Source of the DNA: an uncultured Chloroflexota bacterium
GTDB taxonomy: Bacteria > Chloroflexota > Dehalococcoidia > Lucifugimonadales > UBA1127
Length of the DNA: 64,000 nt
Assembly: GCA_913045315.1 (NCBI GenBank)
Contig: CAJWQJ010000008.1
Coordinates: forward strand, 19,942 to 83,941
Reading direction: 5' to 3'
Made by a program: the position numbers and the translations under genes. The notes under the pieces are model-generated. The model did not search any database. It had not been told where the DNA came from and saw only the letters and a program-made list of their open reading frames with translations. How positions within the stretch are numbered: position 1 is the stretch's first letter; each line of letters starts with the position of its first letter. Of this stretch, positions 55,836 to 64,000 are shown piece by piece.

Positions 55836-57608
55836 TTAACTTCGAGAATTTGTTTGCAATAAATGCAAATCTCTATATTCTCCAGGACTCTCAATTAATT
55901 GTGAATGGGAACCTTTCTGAACAATTTTTCCATTGTTAAGAACAATAATAAAATCAGCATCCCGAACAGCTGTTAATCTATGACTGATTGTAATTATTGT
56001 CTTACCGCTAATATTGTTATTTATTGCCTCAATTAATTCATTTTCAGTATCTACATCAACACTTGAGGTAGAATCATCAAATATAATTATCGGATTTTCG
56101 CGTAATATGGTTCGTGCAAGAGAAAGTCTCTGTTTTTGACCACCTGAAAGACCTGTACCTCGTTCTCCTACTACCGTGTCATAGCCAAGCGGAAGGGTAA
56201 GAATAAATTCATGAATTTGGGATATTTTTGCGGCTTCTATTACCTTTTCAATTGTTGCATCTGGAAATCCGTATGAAATATTGTCATAAATGCTCATTGT
56301 GTGCACAAAAACATCTTGTTGAACAATACCTACACTTTTTCTAAGTGATTCCAAAGAAATGTCTCTTATATCATACCCGTCAATTGTTATAGAACCACTG
56401 GAAACATCATAAAATCGGGGAATAAGATGGGCAATAGTAGTCTTTCCACTACCATGAGTTCCGATTATACCAATATGTTGCCCCGATTCTACTGTTAAAT
56501 TTAAGTTTTCAATGTCCCAATCACCATTTTCTCTATACCTGAAAAAAATCTGATTGAAATCAATTCTTCCTTTTGTTTTAGTTAAATTAATGGCATCTAT
56601 CCTGTTGTTTATAACTGGAATTTGATCCACTATGGTAAAAAGCCGTTGCCCGCAAGATGACGCTCTCGAAAAACTATTTACCATCCAACCTATCATTCTT
56701 ATAGGCATTTGAAGAAGTCCCATATAAAAAATAAAAGAAGTCAACTCTCCAGGATTTAAATTGTTATAAATAGTTTCCCCATCTTGAAAAGATGTTCCTG
56801 CAAGAATATCTCGCCCTCCAACCCAAAGAATTGCAGCTAATGATAAGAAAAATAGACAATTCATTATTGAAAAATTTCCTGCCCACAATACTTGTGTCTT
56901 TCTAGTTTCATCAGCAACTGATTCTGCCGCAAACGAAAATCTTTTTTTTTCAAATTCCTCTGCAGCGAATGATTTTACAACCCTAATTCCATTTAGATTT
57001 TCTTGTAGAACTGTATTCATTCTAGCGGCGAGTGTTTGAATTATCAGCCATCCATGTCTTAGTCTTCTACTTGTAGAAACCGCACGCCAAGAAAGTAATG
57101 GTAAAAAAGCCATACTTACCATCGCTAATTTAAAATCAGTTGCAATCATAGCTCCCCCAATTCCAACTATCATTGCAACCACGAAACCTGCACGAATTGC
57201 ACCCATGTTGACAAACATTCGTACACCTTCAACATCTATCGTTGCACGTGACATGAGGTTCCCTGTAGTTTCGGAATCATGAAAAGAGAAACTGAGGTGC
57301 TGTAATTTATCAAAATACATATTTCTTAGATCATATGCCCACTTTTGGGCTACGAGTTCACCAATATATGTTTGCCCAAATGAAAATAATCCTCGGCTTA
57401 AACCAGCTAAAAATAATATAATACACACTCTATAAAGATCTGTAATATCCGCCCCTTCTGACACAAGTATGCTGTTCACACTTGCTCCTATGAACCATGG
57501 AATAGCCATAGCAGAAAGCGATGCTCCAATAACAGAAATATATCCAAGAGCTACTAGCTTTGGGTATTTTCTGAAAACTTGTTTAAAGATTCTAAATATT
57601 ACTAACAT
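55836..57608 (-). CDS. ABC exporter subunit (degenerate ATPase half)
   Basis: 590 aa: six-helix membrane domain (about 1-330), then an ATPase domain. Walker A GTHGSGKTT and signature LSGGQKQ are intact, but Walker B reads IIIFDDSTSSVD, with Asp in place of the catalytic Glu. Such an Asp marks the degenerate site in heterodimeric exporters (for example TM287, LmrC/BmrC-type). The partner is the next gene, with a canonical Glu. These exporters usually move drugs, lipids or peptides. The neighbours are EamA and LLM genes on the same strand. Confidence 0.93.
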   Translation of the reverse strand: MLVIFRIFKQVFRKYPKLVALGYISVIGASLSAMAIPWFIGASVNSILVSEGADITDLYRVCIILFLAGLSRGLFSFGQTYIGELVAQKWAYDLRNMYFDKLQHLSFSFHDSETTGNLMSRATIDVEGVRMFVNMGAIRAGFVVAMIVGIGGAMIATDFKLAMVSMAFLPLLSWRAVSTSRRLRHGWLIIQTLAARMNTVLQENLNGIRVVKSFAAEEFEKKRFSFAAESVADETRKTQVLWAGNFSIMNCLFFLSLAAILWVGGRDILAGTSFQDGETIYNNLNPGELTSFIFYMGLLQMPIRMIGWMVNSFSRASSCGQRLFTIVDQIPVINNRIDAINLTKTKGRIDFNQIFFRYRENGDWDIENLNLTVESGQHIGIIGTHGSGKTTIAHLIPRFYDVSSGSITIDGYDIRDISLESLRKSVGIVQQDVFVHTMSIYDNISYGFPDATIEKVIEAAKISQIHEFILTLPLGYDTVVGERGTGLSGGQKQRLSLARTILRENPIIIFDDSTSSVDVDTENELIEAINNNISGKTIITISHRLTAVRDADFIIVLNNGKIVQKGSHSQLIESPGEYRDLHLLQTNSRS

Positions 57609-57617
57609 GAACCATGC

Positions 57618-58568
57618 CTAAAAATTTTCCTTTGCAGTAATAAAAATAACACCTGTCAGAATCATAAGTATTGCAAATAATTTCAAAAGTATCATCTTCT
57701 TACCAAGAGACTCAGAAAGTATACCAACTCTAGGCAAACTTAATAAACTACTTAGGCCCAATATAAATAAAGGTCTGGAAGCCATTAACACAGTGACTAA
57801 TGATACTGGCCCAGCACTAAGTGCAGAAACCTGCAGAAATATTGAAATTGGAGCTATTATCACTTGGCTTATGATTACTAAAACTTTACTCGATATATTA
57901 TTTAAACTGATTTTAAGATCTTGAATAACTTTAACTGGCTCCCAAATAACCGATAATAAAATTAAGAAGAAACCAGTAGACAAGGTTCTTAGAACAAAAA
58001 GATTCCAAAATAAGGCATTCCCCGAATAATTATTCATATTTAAAGCATACTTGTAAGCTACCTCACCACTCCCATAAAAACCACTTGCTAAAATTACTAG
58101 CATGCAAAGAATTAAATTTCTATAGTTCAATTTAGTCTGATTTATATTCCCTGTACCTGTTGCAATTCCTGCACCCATAACCACAAAAATTATTGAAATC
58201 CAATCAAGAAATTCTAATTTTTCATTAAGAATTAATGATGCTAATATTGCGGCAAAAATTGGATATGATGATAGAAGAGAATATACACGAGAAATATCTA
58301 GTGTTTTCAGAGAATAGAAAATAATACAAAGCATTAAACCAGAAGTAAACCCGGATATGATTGCAAATAAATAACTTTCCCAGTAATTATCAAGCGATAA
58401 CGGAACAACGAGAGATATTAATAACCCGATAAATACTTGTACACCACCAATTACAACACAAAAACTTTTTGAATTGCTAAACCACCTATTCAGTAATACT
58501 TTTTCCATTATAGAAAGTATTGAAAATGATATCGTCCCTGAAAGTGCAAGAGCAACCCAGTCTGTCAA
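57618..58568 (-). CDS. EamA/DMT-family transporter
   Basis: 316 aa, about ten membrane helices in two EamA repeats, as in drug/metabolite transporters. RVYSLLSSYPIFAAILASLILNEKLEFLDWISIIFVVMGAGIAT is the end of the first repeat; the second ends in RVGILSESLGKKMILLKLFAILMILTGVIFI. The start is TTG at 58568, two bases from the stop of the LLM gene. It stands between that gene and an ABC exporter in one operon. The substrate is not predictable. Confidence 0.85.
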   Translation of the reverse strand: MTDWVALALSGTISFSILSIMEKVLLNRWFSNSKSFCVVIGGVQVFIGLLISLVVPLSLDNYWESYLFAIISGFTSGLMLCIIFYSLKTLDISRVYSLLSSYPIFAAILASLILNEKLEFLDWISIIFVVMGAGIATGTGNINQTKLNYRNLILCMLVILASGFYGSGEVAYKYALNMNNYSGNALFWNLFVLRTLSTGFFLILLSVIWEPVKVIQDLKISLNNISSKVLVIISQVIIAPISIFLQVSALSAGPVSLVTVLMASRPLFILGLSSLLSLPRVGILSESLGKKMILLKLFAILMILTGVIFITAKENF

Positions 58569-58570
58569 TA

Positions 58571-59548
58571 TTAGACTACCCCAGATCGCTCAAATACTTC
58601 TTTTTTCGAAAACGGAGTCTGTAAAGGTTTAATAACATGTTTAGCTATCAGTTCAACTTGCTTCAACCAATCGCCTGGTTTAGCAAGAGGCTGCAAAACA
58701 AATTTTGTAACGCCCACCTTTTGATAGGAATCGATTGTTTTAATTATTTCTTCTGGAGTTCCGATAGCTGTATAAGAATCTAATGAAGCATCATGACGTC
58801 TTCTAACATTTGCTAATATCGATTTATCCATTTCTGCACCATCTTCTGAAACAAAGCAGCTTAATGCAACTCCGAAATGATCTTCAGGAATTGCCCGATC
58901 ATAGTCGGAAGAAGCTAAGTTCTGTATTTCTACAATACCTTCAGCACATTCATAAGGAGTAATACCTGCGGGCAACCATCCATCTCCTAAACGTGCTGTC
59001 CTTTTTAAAGCCGCTTTACTACGCCCCCCAATCCAAACTGGAGGAGTAGGATCTTGAATAGGTTTAGGAACAATCGTAACATCATCAAACGAGTAATATT
59101 GGCCATGAAAAGAAACATTATTTTGTGTCCAAAGGAGTTTCATTATCTCAATGCATTCGTCAGTACGAGCACCTCGTTCTTTTTTGAAACCACCTGATGC
59201 CATATAATCTCTGGATTCTTCTGATCCAAGTCCCACCACCAACAATAATCGTCCTCTGGAAAGAAAATCCAACGTTGCTAATTCTTTAGCTAAAACAATA
59301 GGATGCCTTGCAGGAAGATTTAACGCATTGGTGCCAAATTTCATTATTCGACTTTTTCCAGCTAATGCCGCTAAAGTAATAATAGGATCCAAGACAATCC
59401 TATTAGGAATATCATTAATAATCCTTTCACTAAACCAAAGTGAATCAACCCCAAGGTCATCGCACTTATCAATAAAATCATAGAGATTTTTTGAATCAAA
59501 TTCGTCAAAAGACCATGCTCCTAACCCTAGCCCCAACCTCACTTTCAT
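58571..59548 (-). CDS. LLM class flavin-dependent oxidoreductase
   Basis: 325 aa luciferase-like TIM barrel. LGLGLGAWSFDEFDSK, SLWFSERIINDIPNR, MKFGTNALNLPARHPIVLAKELATLDFLSRGRLLLVVGLG and KPIQDPTPPVWIGGRSKAALKRTARLGDGWLP match the F420-dependent TIGR03619-like type. It may use F420 or FMN. A very strong GGAGGTGTAGG precedes the ATG. It leads the EamA/ABC operon, so the enzyme might act on the exported or imported compound, which is only inference. Confidence 0.88.
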   Translation of the reverse strand: MKVRLGLGLGAWSFDEFDSKNLYDFIDKCDDLGVDSLWFSERIINDIPNRIVLDPIITLAALAGKSRIMKFGTNALNLPARHPIVLAKELATLDFLSRGRLLLVVGLGSEESRDYMASGGFKKERGARTDECIEIMKLLWTQNNVSFHGQYYSFDDVTIVPKPIQDPTPPVWIGGRSKAALKRTARLGDGWLPAGITPYECAEGIVEIQNLASSDYDRAIPEDHFGVALSCFVSEDGAEMDKSILANVRRRHDASLDSYTAIGTPEEIIKTIDSYQKVGVTKFVLQPLAKPGDWLKQVELIAKHVIKPLQTPFSKKEVFERSGVV

Positions 59549-59638
59549 TCCTACACCTCCTCTATTTCTAGACCATATTCTACGATATTTCAGCTGTGCA
59601 AAGAAGCATGTATAACGACACTCATTATTTTTTAAGTA

Positions 59639-59667
59639 TTGACACTTTAATTCTAGAATGCTAATTA
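59639..59667 (+). promoter_or_regulatory. Candidate promoter of the fused MaoC-type gene
   Basis: A perfect -35 TTGACA and TAATTA with a 17-base spacer lie 49 bases before the ATG. The -10 matches the consensus in four of six positions. An AT-rich palindrome ATATCA-AA-TGATAT follows at 59682-59695. Confidence 0.5.
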
Positions 59668-59716
59668 GTGGTCATAAGTAGTATATCAAATGATATTTAC
59701 TAAGGAGGAGGTAAAA

Positions 59717-60784
59717 ATGAGCACTTCAAAAAATACTCAACGCTTCTGGGAAGATGTTAAAGAAGGTGATGAAATTCCTGGTCAAACTATTTACATAGAC
59801 CAAACAGAGATTGTTATTCATGTAGGTGCGACTCAAAATTATGACAAGGTTCACTTCGATCGTGAATACACGCAAGCAGGCGGTCATGCCGATGCTTTTA
59901 TGCATACTACTTGGTATAACGGAAATTTTGGCAAAATGTTAACCGAATATATTGGAATAGATGGATGGATAAAAAAACAAAGTCAACAGATGAGAAGAAT
60001 GAATCATCCGGGTGACACTACAACATTTGCAGGAAAGGTTGTAAGAAAATATCAAGAAAACGATGAATTTCTTTTAGATATAGAAATGTGGGCAGGAAAT
60101 CAGAGAGAAGAAGTTACAACACCTGCTAGAGCTACGGTTGCCATCCCAAGCAAGAATGGGTGGAAACCTGGGTTCCCAGTTCCTAGTGAAGAATACACAA
60201 AAATAACTCCTATAGGACCAGCATCAGAAGCTCCTAATACACGTCCGAGATCTGAATTGAAAACACCGGAAGATTTCTTGAATGAAGCCAAAAAATGGAT
60301 AGGATGGGAAAGTGAATCAACTACTTTCACCTATCCAATGGAACATGATCCGATAAGAAGATTTTGTCATATGACAAAGGATGATAATCCTCTTTATTTG
60401 GACCCAACGTACGCCAAAGATACACGATTTGGTGGGGTAATTTGCCCTCCTAGCTACCATCTTACTTATAGAGAATTCTGGCCACCAACTGAGGAAAACA
60501 CAGGAAAAATGGGCTCACCATCTTTCGAATTTGAGACACCAGGTGATCACCCTGCAAATTTAAGTTCAGAGGAAGAAAATTTTAGACCAATATATGTAGG
60601 TGATGTTATAACGAGTAAAAAGCGATATGAGGATGTTTATATAAAACCTCTCAGGGTAGACCCAGACACCTTTTGGATAACTTCAGCAACTATTTACTGG
60701 AATCAGAAAGGGGAAATCGTACGAATAAATCGTGGCACTTTGGTTAAGCATCGTACCCCGGAAGAAGTAACTGCTTCAAATTAA
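59717..60784 (+). CDS. Fused MaoC plus FAS1-like dehydratase-domain protein
   Basis: 355 aa from ATG 59717, directly after AAGGAGGAGG; the track's start nine codons earlier overlaps it. The N-terminal half (about 1-150) is a MaoC-like hot dog: FWEDVKEGDEIPGQTI, YDKVHFDREYTQAGGHADAF, and ends TVAIPSKNGW. The C-terminal half (about 180-355) is the FAS1-like partner: IGWESESTTFTYPMEHDPIRRF, DDNPLYLDPTYAKDTRFGGVICPPSY. It probably hydrates or dehydrates acyl-CoAs. The 53-kb pair encodes the same two domains separately, in the opposite order. Confidence 0.88.
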   Translation: MSTSKNTQRFWEDVKEGDEIPGQTIYIDQTEIVIHVGATQNYDKVHFDREYTQAGGHADAFMHTTWYNGNFGKMLTEYIGIDGWIKKQSQQMRRMNHPGDTTTFAGKVVRKYQENDEFLLDIEMWAGNQREEVTTPARATVAIPSKNGWKPGFPVPSEEYTKITPIGPASEAPNTRPRSELKTPEDFLNEAKKWIGWESESTTFTYPMEHDPIRRFCHMTKDDNPLYLDPTYAKDTRFGGVICPPSYHLTYREFWPPTEENTGKMGSPSFEFETPGDHPANLSSEEENFRPIYVGDVITSKKRYEDVYIKPLRVDPDTFWITSATIYWNQKGEIVRINRGTLVKHRTPEEVTASN

Positions 60785-60813
60785 TCTATTTTTGAACCAG
60801 TCAAATTCAAAAC

Positions 60814-61404
60814 CTATGCAAGGTAGATACGTCTAGCAAGTTTAATTATTTTCTTCGGATAATAATCAAACTTGCTAGCACAAACAATCGAAAAAGAAGT
60901 GGCTAATACCCCAATAATAGCACCAGCAACTACATCAGATGTATATGAAACTCCAGCGTAAACTCGAGAAAACCCCCAAGCAAATGCTAAAAACATACCC
61001 ATAAAACCGGCAATCTTGTTCCATTTTAACAATCCCAATGCCAACGCAAATCCAACTACTGTAGGATTTGCCGGGAAAGAGGAATCGGTAGGCTGGTAAA
61101 ACAATAAATGCAATTCAAGATCTGCAAAAGGTCTTGGGCGAAATATATATAAATTTAAAATGAGCGTAATCAGATTACCAACAGCTACCCCAATAATTGA
61201 AGCTATTACTATAATTTGCTGATTTATTCTATCGTTTTGGCAAGAAAGATTAAACCAACTTGAATATAGCATCAGAGATAAAATAACAGGAGTTAAATAG
61301 TCCCCCACAAAATATTTTACAAATAAATTAATAAGTGGAAAATTAGTTTTATTTGAATCTAACCATATCGTTATACTATGGTCGAAAAATTCAATTATTC
61401 CCAT
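60814..61404 (-). CDS. PAP2-superfamily membrane protein, probably catalytically inactive
   Basis: 196 aa with about six membrane helices. The PAP2 architecture is recognisable: RPRP of motif 1 (NLYIFRPRPF), SFPANPT where motif 2 usually reads SFPSGHA, and SRVYAGVSYTSDVVAG for motif 3. The motif 1 Lys, the motif 2 His and the motif 3 His are all replaced (Asn, Pro and Ser), so lipid-phosphatase activity is unlikely. It may be a membrane-structural homologue. The start overlaps the upstream 129-aa membrane gene by 10 bp in the same direction, so the two are translationally linked. Confidence 0.78.
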   Translation of the reverse strand: MGIIEFFDHSITIWLDSNKTNFPLINLFVKYFVGDYLTPVILSLMLYSSWFNLSCQNDRINQQIIVIASIIGVAVGNLITLILNLYIFRPRPFADLELHLLFYQPTDSSFPANPTVVGFALALGLLKWNKIAGFMGMFLAFAWGFSRVYAGVSYTSDVVAGAIIGVLATSFSIVCASKFDYYPKKIIKLARRIYLA

Positions 61405-61784
61405 TTATTCTTTTTCCTTGAAGTTATGATTTCTCTGTAAGTGGAATTTCTTAATGCATCAAGTCCTTGAGGTGTATTTCCCTTGGGTCCACTTATTGTC
61501 TTTATAGATGAGATTATTAAAGTAGAAATTAAACTTGCCAGACAACCTATTGAAAATAATATCAATTGCTGATTGCCATCAAGTCCTCCCTGAGTATCGG
61601 GAATTTGATTTGGTCCATCAGAAAAAAAATAATAACAACCTAATGTTACAAGCACACAACCTGATAATAAAGAAAGTTTTGAGGAAGGGAAAAAATATAA
61701 ACCACGAAGTCCTGAAGAGAAGGATACGATCTGCAATAATCCTGCAGAAGTAAGGTAAATCATCAATAGGTAATCAAATACCAT
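61395..61784 (-). CDS. Hypothetical membrane protein
   Basis: 129 aa with about three membrane helices (4-24, 37-55, 71-95) and a polar C-terminal tail (KTISGPKGNTPQGLDALRNSTYREIITSRKKNK). A loop of Gly/Asn/Asp (SDGPNQIPDTQGGLDGNQQ) lies between helices two and three. I recognise no family. It overlaps the PAP2-like gene and follows ilvE by 20 bp, so it is probably in a mutY-ilvE-membrane operon. Confidence 0.62.
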   Translation of the reverse strand: MVFDYLLMIYLTSAGLLQIVSFSSGLRGLYFFPSSKLSLLSGCVLVTLGCYYFFSDGPNQIPDTQGGLDGNQQLILFSIGCLASLISTLIISSIKTISGPKGNTPQGLDALRNSTYREIITSRKKNKWE

Positions 61785-61804
61785 GACTACTCAAAAAAGA
61801 AGCT

Positions 61805-62722
61805 CTACACCATTAGACACCAGTGTCTGTATTTTTTATTACTTCCACGGATAAGAGTAAAGTATAAATCTTGAAGGGCACCAGTAATTTCTCCAACATC
61901 ACCATTACCAATAGATCTATTATCAATTTCACCTACTGCGGTTAAATGTGCTGCAGTACCAGTAAAAAAAACCTCATCTGCAAGATATAGTTCTCCTCGA
62001 CCTATTTCTCGCTCCTCAACAGTTAATCCGAGTTCTTCAACTGCTAGATGCATCACGCAATCTCGGGTGATTCCAGGTAAAGCATTACTCGATATCGGAG
62101 GTGTTGAAATTATATTGTTTCGAACTATAAATATATTTTCTCCAGTTCCCTCAGCAACAGAACCATCATCATTAAGTAAAATTGCCTCATCATAACCTGC
62201 AAGAATCGCATCAGTTTTAGCAAGAATGCCATTGATATAGTTGCCACTAATTTTTACTCGGGTAGGTACCATAGATTCGTCAATTCGTCTCCATCCAGAA
62301 ACAATACATCTTGCAGCACGCGTATCTATATAATTACCAAGAGGAACTGCTAATAATACAAAATCATCACTTAGTTCATGTAATTTAAGATTTGCAACTC
62401 TTTCTTCACTTTTAAATACAAGAGGACGAATATATAGATCTTCCTTAAATCCACTTTTCTGGATCAATTCTTTAGTAATATCTAGTAATTCATCAACGTT
62501 GTACTGAAGATGCATTCGCAAAATATTGCAACTGTCATGCAGTCTTACATAGTGTTCTCTTGGTCGAAAAACGCTATGTTTTTGTTCTTCACTATTCCAG
62601 TTACTTCGAATTCCTTCAAAAACAGCAGTTCCATAGTGCAGGGCATGTGTCATGACTCCAACTTTTGCATCACTTGCTGGTAAAAATTCTCCACGGAAAT
62701 ATGCCAAAGGAGCTGCAACCAT
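61805..62722 (-). CDS. ilvE: Branched-chain amino acid aminotransferase
   Basis: 305 aa from ATG 62722, after AGGAGGAAG; the track's start adds 17 residues across this site. A fold-type IV PLP enzyme that swaps amino groups between Leu/Ile/Val and 2-oxoglutarate. VMTHALHYGTAVFEGIRSNW near the N terminus, the PLP lysine in SGNYINGILAKTDAI (about residue 160), EAILLNDDGSVAEGTGENIFIV and VFFTGTAAHLTAVGEID are all typical. The length is standard. A D-amino-acid aminotransferase is less likely given the FEGIR and EGTGENIF blocks. Confidence 0.94.
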   Translation of the reverse strand: MVAAPLAYFRGEFLPASDAKVGVMTHALHYGTAVFEGIRSNWNSEEQKHSVFRPREHYVRLHDSCNILRMHLQYNVDELLDITKELIQKSGFKEDLYIRPLVFKSEERVANLKLHELSDDFVLLAVPLGNYIDTRAARCIVSGWRRIDESMVPTRVKISGNYINGILAKTDAILAGYDEAILLNDDGSVAEGTGENIFIVRNNIISTPPISSNALPGITRDCVMHLAVEELGLTVEEREIGRGELYLADEVFFTGTAAHLTAVGEIDNRSIGNGDVGEITGALQDLYFTLIRGSNKKYRHWCLMV

Positions 62723-62803
62723 TTTACTTCCTCCTGAAGATAAAAAAATATCACGTTCATAGGGAAAATTCAATTATCAGTTTTTTATATAAATAAAAAA
62801 TGA

Positions 62804-63745
62804 TTACTTAGGCAAGCGAAAACTAAGAGTTTTTATAGTTTTTTCAGATTTAATGTCCGAAAACTGAATCAATCCTTCAAAATTTAATTTATCGAGAAGT
62901 ATTTCTAATTTTTCTTGGTCAAAAGAATTATCCATCCTCTTGATATATTCATAAGCATCTTCAAATGAAATCCATTCATCTTCTATTGCCAATGATAAAA
63001 ATTTAATTAATTGGCCACGAAAATATCTATCCGATTGGATAAATGGGGTATTTTTGTTTTCAATTTGCAATTTAGGCTTTGTGATTTTTTCTTCTTCATA
63101 ATAAATTTTGGTTCTATTCAAAGGCGATGCACACACAGTATTAAAAACACAATTGAAGCAATCTGGAATATTTTTACATACTAAAGCCCCGAACTCCATT
63201 ATCCCTTGATTCCACGTCCAAGGATCTTCATGATTTAAATATTGAAGGGCTATTTCTTTTTGGGTTTTAACTGGCAACCTTATGTCAGATCCTAGAATTA
63301 ACCTTTCTAAAACCCTATTTACATTGATATCTATGACTGGTACAGCCTTCTCAAATGCAAAACAAATAATTGCTGATGCTGTATATTCCCCAACCCCTGG
63401 AAGCAAACAAAGATTCTTAATATCATTTGGAAATTCGCCTTTAAATTCATCAATAATCATTTTCGCTGAACGAAGTAAATTTATTGCACGTTTGTTATAT
63501 CCTAATCCTGACCATGATCTAATAACTTCCGATGCGTTTGATTGACTTAAAAATTCAAGAGTTGGAAATTTTTCTATAAAATCTATAAATTTAGGAATCA
63601 CTCTAGAAACTTGAGTTTGCTGAAGCATAAATTCAGAAATCATAATGAAATATGGATTTCGTGTCTGTCTCCATGGAAGCTCTCTTTGATTCAAAGAAAA
63701 CCATTCAGCTATTTTTATATGTAAGAATTCCTTTGAAGCCTGCAT
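62804..63745 (-). CDS. mutY: A/G-specific adenine glycosylase, lacking the NUDIX-like domain
   Basis: 313 aa from ATG 63745; the track starts at TTG 63787. It removes A opposite 8-oxoG. The catalytic Glu in EFMLQQTQ, helix-hairpin-helix LCLLPGVGEYTASAI and Asp in VIDINVNRVLERL are present. The Fe-S ligands read CKNIPDCFNCVFNTVC, so the first spacing is C-x5-C, one shorter than the usual x6. The C-terminal 90 residues look like a short helical/winged segment (RYFRGQLIKFLSL) instead of the NUDIX-like 8-oxoG domain of E. coli MutY. It leads the ilvE operon. Confidence 0.92.
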   Translation of the reverse strand: MQASKEFLHIKIAEWFSLNQRELPWRQTRNPYFIMISEFMLQQTQVSRVIPKFIDFIEKFPTLEFLSQSNASEVIRSWSGLGYNKRAINLLRSAKMIIDEFKGEFPNDIKNLCLLPGVGEYTASAIICFAFEKAVPVIDINVNRVLERLILGSDIRLPVKTQKEIALQYLNHEDPWTWNQGIMEFGALVCKNIPDCFNCVFNTVCASPLNRTKIYYEEEKITKPKLQIENKNTPFIQSDRYFRGQLIKFLSLAIEDEWISFEDAYEYIKRMDNSFDQEKLEILLDKLNFEGLIQFSDIKSEKTIKTLSFRLPK

Positions 63746-63852
63746 TAGCCGTTCCCATTGAACACAAATATCAATTCTAAAATACAAATGATATCATACA
63801 AATATCATTAACTTTATTTGAATTTCTGAGTATAATGAATGTCATGTGTTAC

Positions 63853-63881
63853 TTGACACATATAACCCTTCATGCTAGATT
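63853..63881 (+). promoter_or_regulatory. Promoter of tRNA-Lys(CTT)
   Basis: TTGACA, 17 bases, TAGATT: a perfect -35 and a good -10. The start of transcription would be near 63888, about 39 bases before the mature tRNA. The inverted repeat ATGTGT/ACACAT overlaps the -35. Confidence 0.75.
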
Positions 63882-63926
63882 CGCTCGAAGTATGCTCGGG
63901 ATTGTAAGTTAACACTAATTTCTCGA

Positions 63927-64000
<74 letters not shown>

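Noticed and set aside
55817-55894. ATG-initiated 26-residue extension of the ABC subunit
   Set aside because: Overlaps the upstream gene and lies before the GGAGG that serves the CTG start.
60789-60812. TTTTGAA/TTCAAAA hairpin between the fused MaoC gene and the PAP2-like gene
   Set aside because: Seven AT-rich pairs, no T tract; too weak to call a terminator.

Overview
The window is a gene-dense, AT-rich bacterial chromosome segment. Short intergenic gaps, many TTG/GTG starts and several overlapping gene ends point to a streamlined genome. Flavin-dependent luciferase-like monooxygenases (four), an F420:NADP reductase, CaiB/BaiF CoA-transferases (three), MaoC-type hydratases, a molybdenum hydroxylase and a lipoprotein with the VEKIVEVEVEK linker common in Chloroflexota suggest a marine Chloroflexota bacterium of the SAR202 type. 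This assignment is inference from gene content; no rRNA gene is present. I see no phage, insertion sequence, CRISPR array or rRNA operon.

Layout. 1-9 kb: 3' part of valS, a lipoprotein, a small gene coupled to secA, prs and purA in divergent orientation, and a family 4 uracil-DNA glycosylase. 9-13 kb: a ferric-iron ABC importer (binding protein, permease, ATPase) with two tiny genes inside it, one a zinc-ribbon DUF5679-type protein missed by the ORF track. 13-17.5 kb: ftsK and a fused accDA. 17.5-21.5 kb (minus strand): ECF sigma factor, anti-sigma factor, SIMPL lipoprotein, LLM oxidoreductase and a MetF-like reductase. 21.6-24.9 kb: lepB, tRNA-Lys(TTT), an MFS transporter, then about 1.2 kb of small membrane proteins and a frameshifted small gene. 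24.9-29.5 kb: LLM enzyme, molybdenum hydroxylase large subunit, FNR-like flavoprotein, Yip1-like membrane protein, closed by a perfect palindromic terminator. 29.5-39.4 kb: CoA-transferases, F420:NADP reductase, Rieske ferredoxin, CcdA-like protein, GuaB3, an NfeD/stomatin pair and a TIGR03617-type LLM enzyme. 39.4-42.6 kb: era and the nitrogen module glnK-amtB. 42.8-53 kb: hflKC, a pterin dehydratase, a double M16 peptidase, queuosine-precursor transporter, PIG-L deacetylase and metH. 53-64 kb: split MaoC-type pair, a heterodimeric ABC exporter with EamA and LLM genes, a fused MaoC-type protein, a PAP2-like pseudoenzyme, ilvE, mutY and tRNA-Lys(CTT).

How the genes fit together. CoA-transferases, hot-dog hydratases, LLM monooxygenases and the molybdenum hydroxylase look like a toolkit for oxidising recalcitrant organic compounds as CoA thioesters, with NpdG interconverting NADPH and F420H2. 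The remainder is housekeeping: translation, secretion, purine synthesis, DNA repair, one-carbon metabolism and nitrogen/iron uptake.

The most striking non-coding signal is a pair of four-half-site arrays (GTnAn-like pentamers at exact 11-bp spacing) upstream of both glnK and amtB, resembling actinobacterial GlnR boxes. Other points are a likely CTG start, a probable leaderless guaB3 transcript, a PII protein without the T-loop tyrosine, a PAP2 protein lacking all three key catalytic residues, and small genes in the 23.6-24.8 kb gap. With these small genes counted, no gene-free stretch longer than about 300 bases remains.
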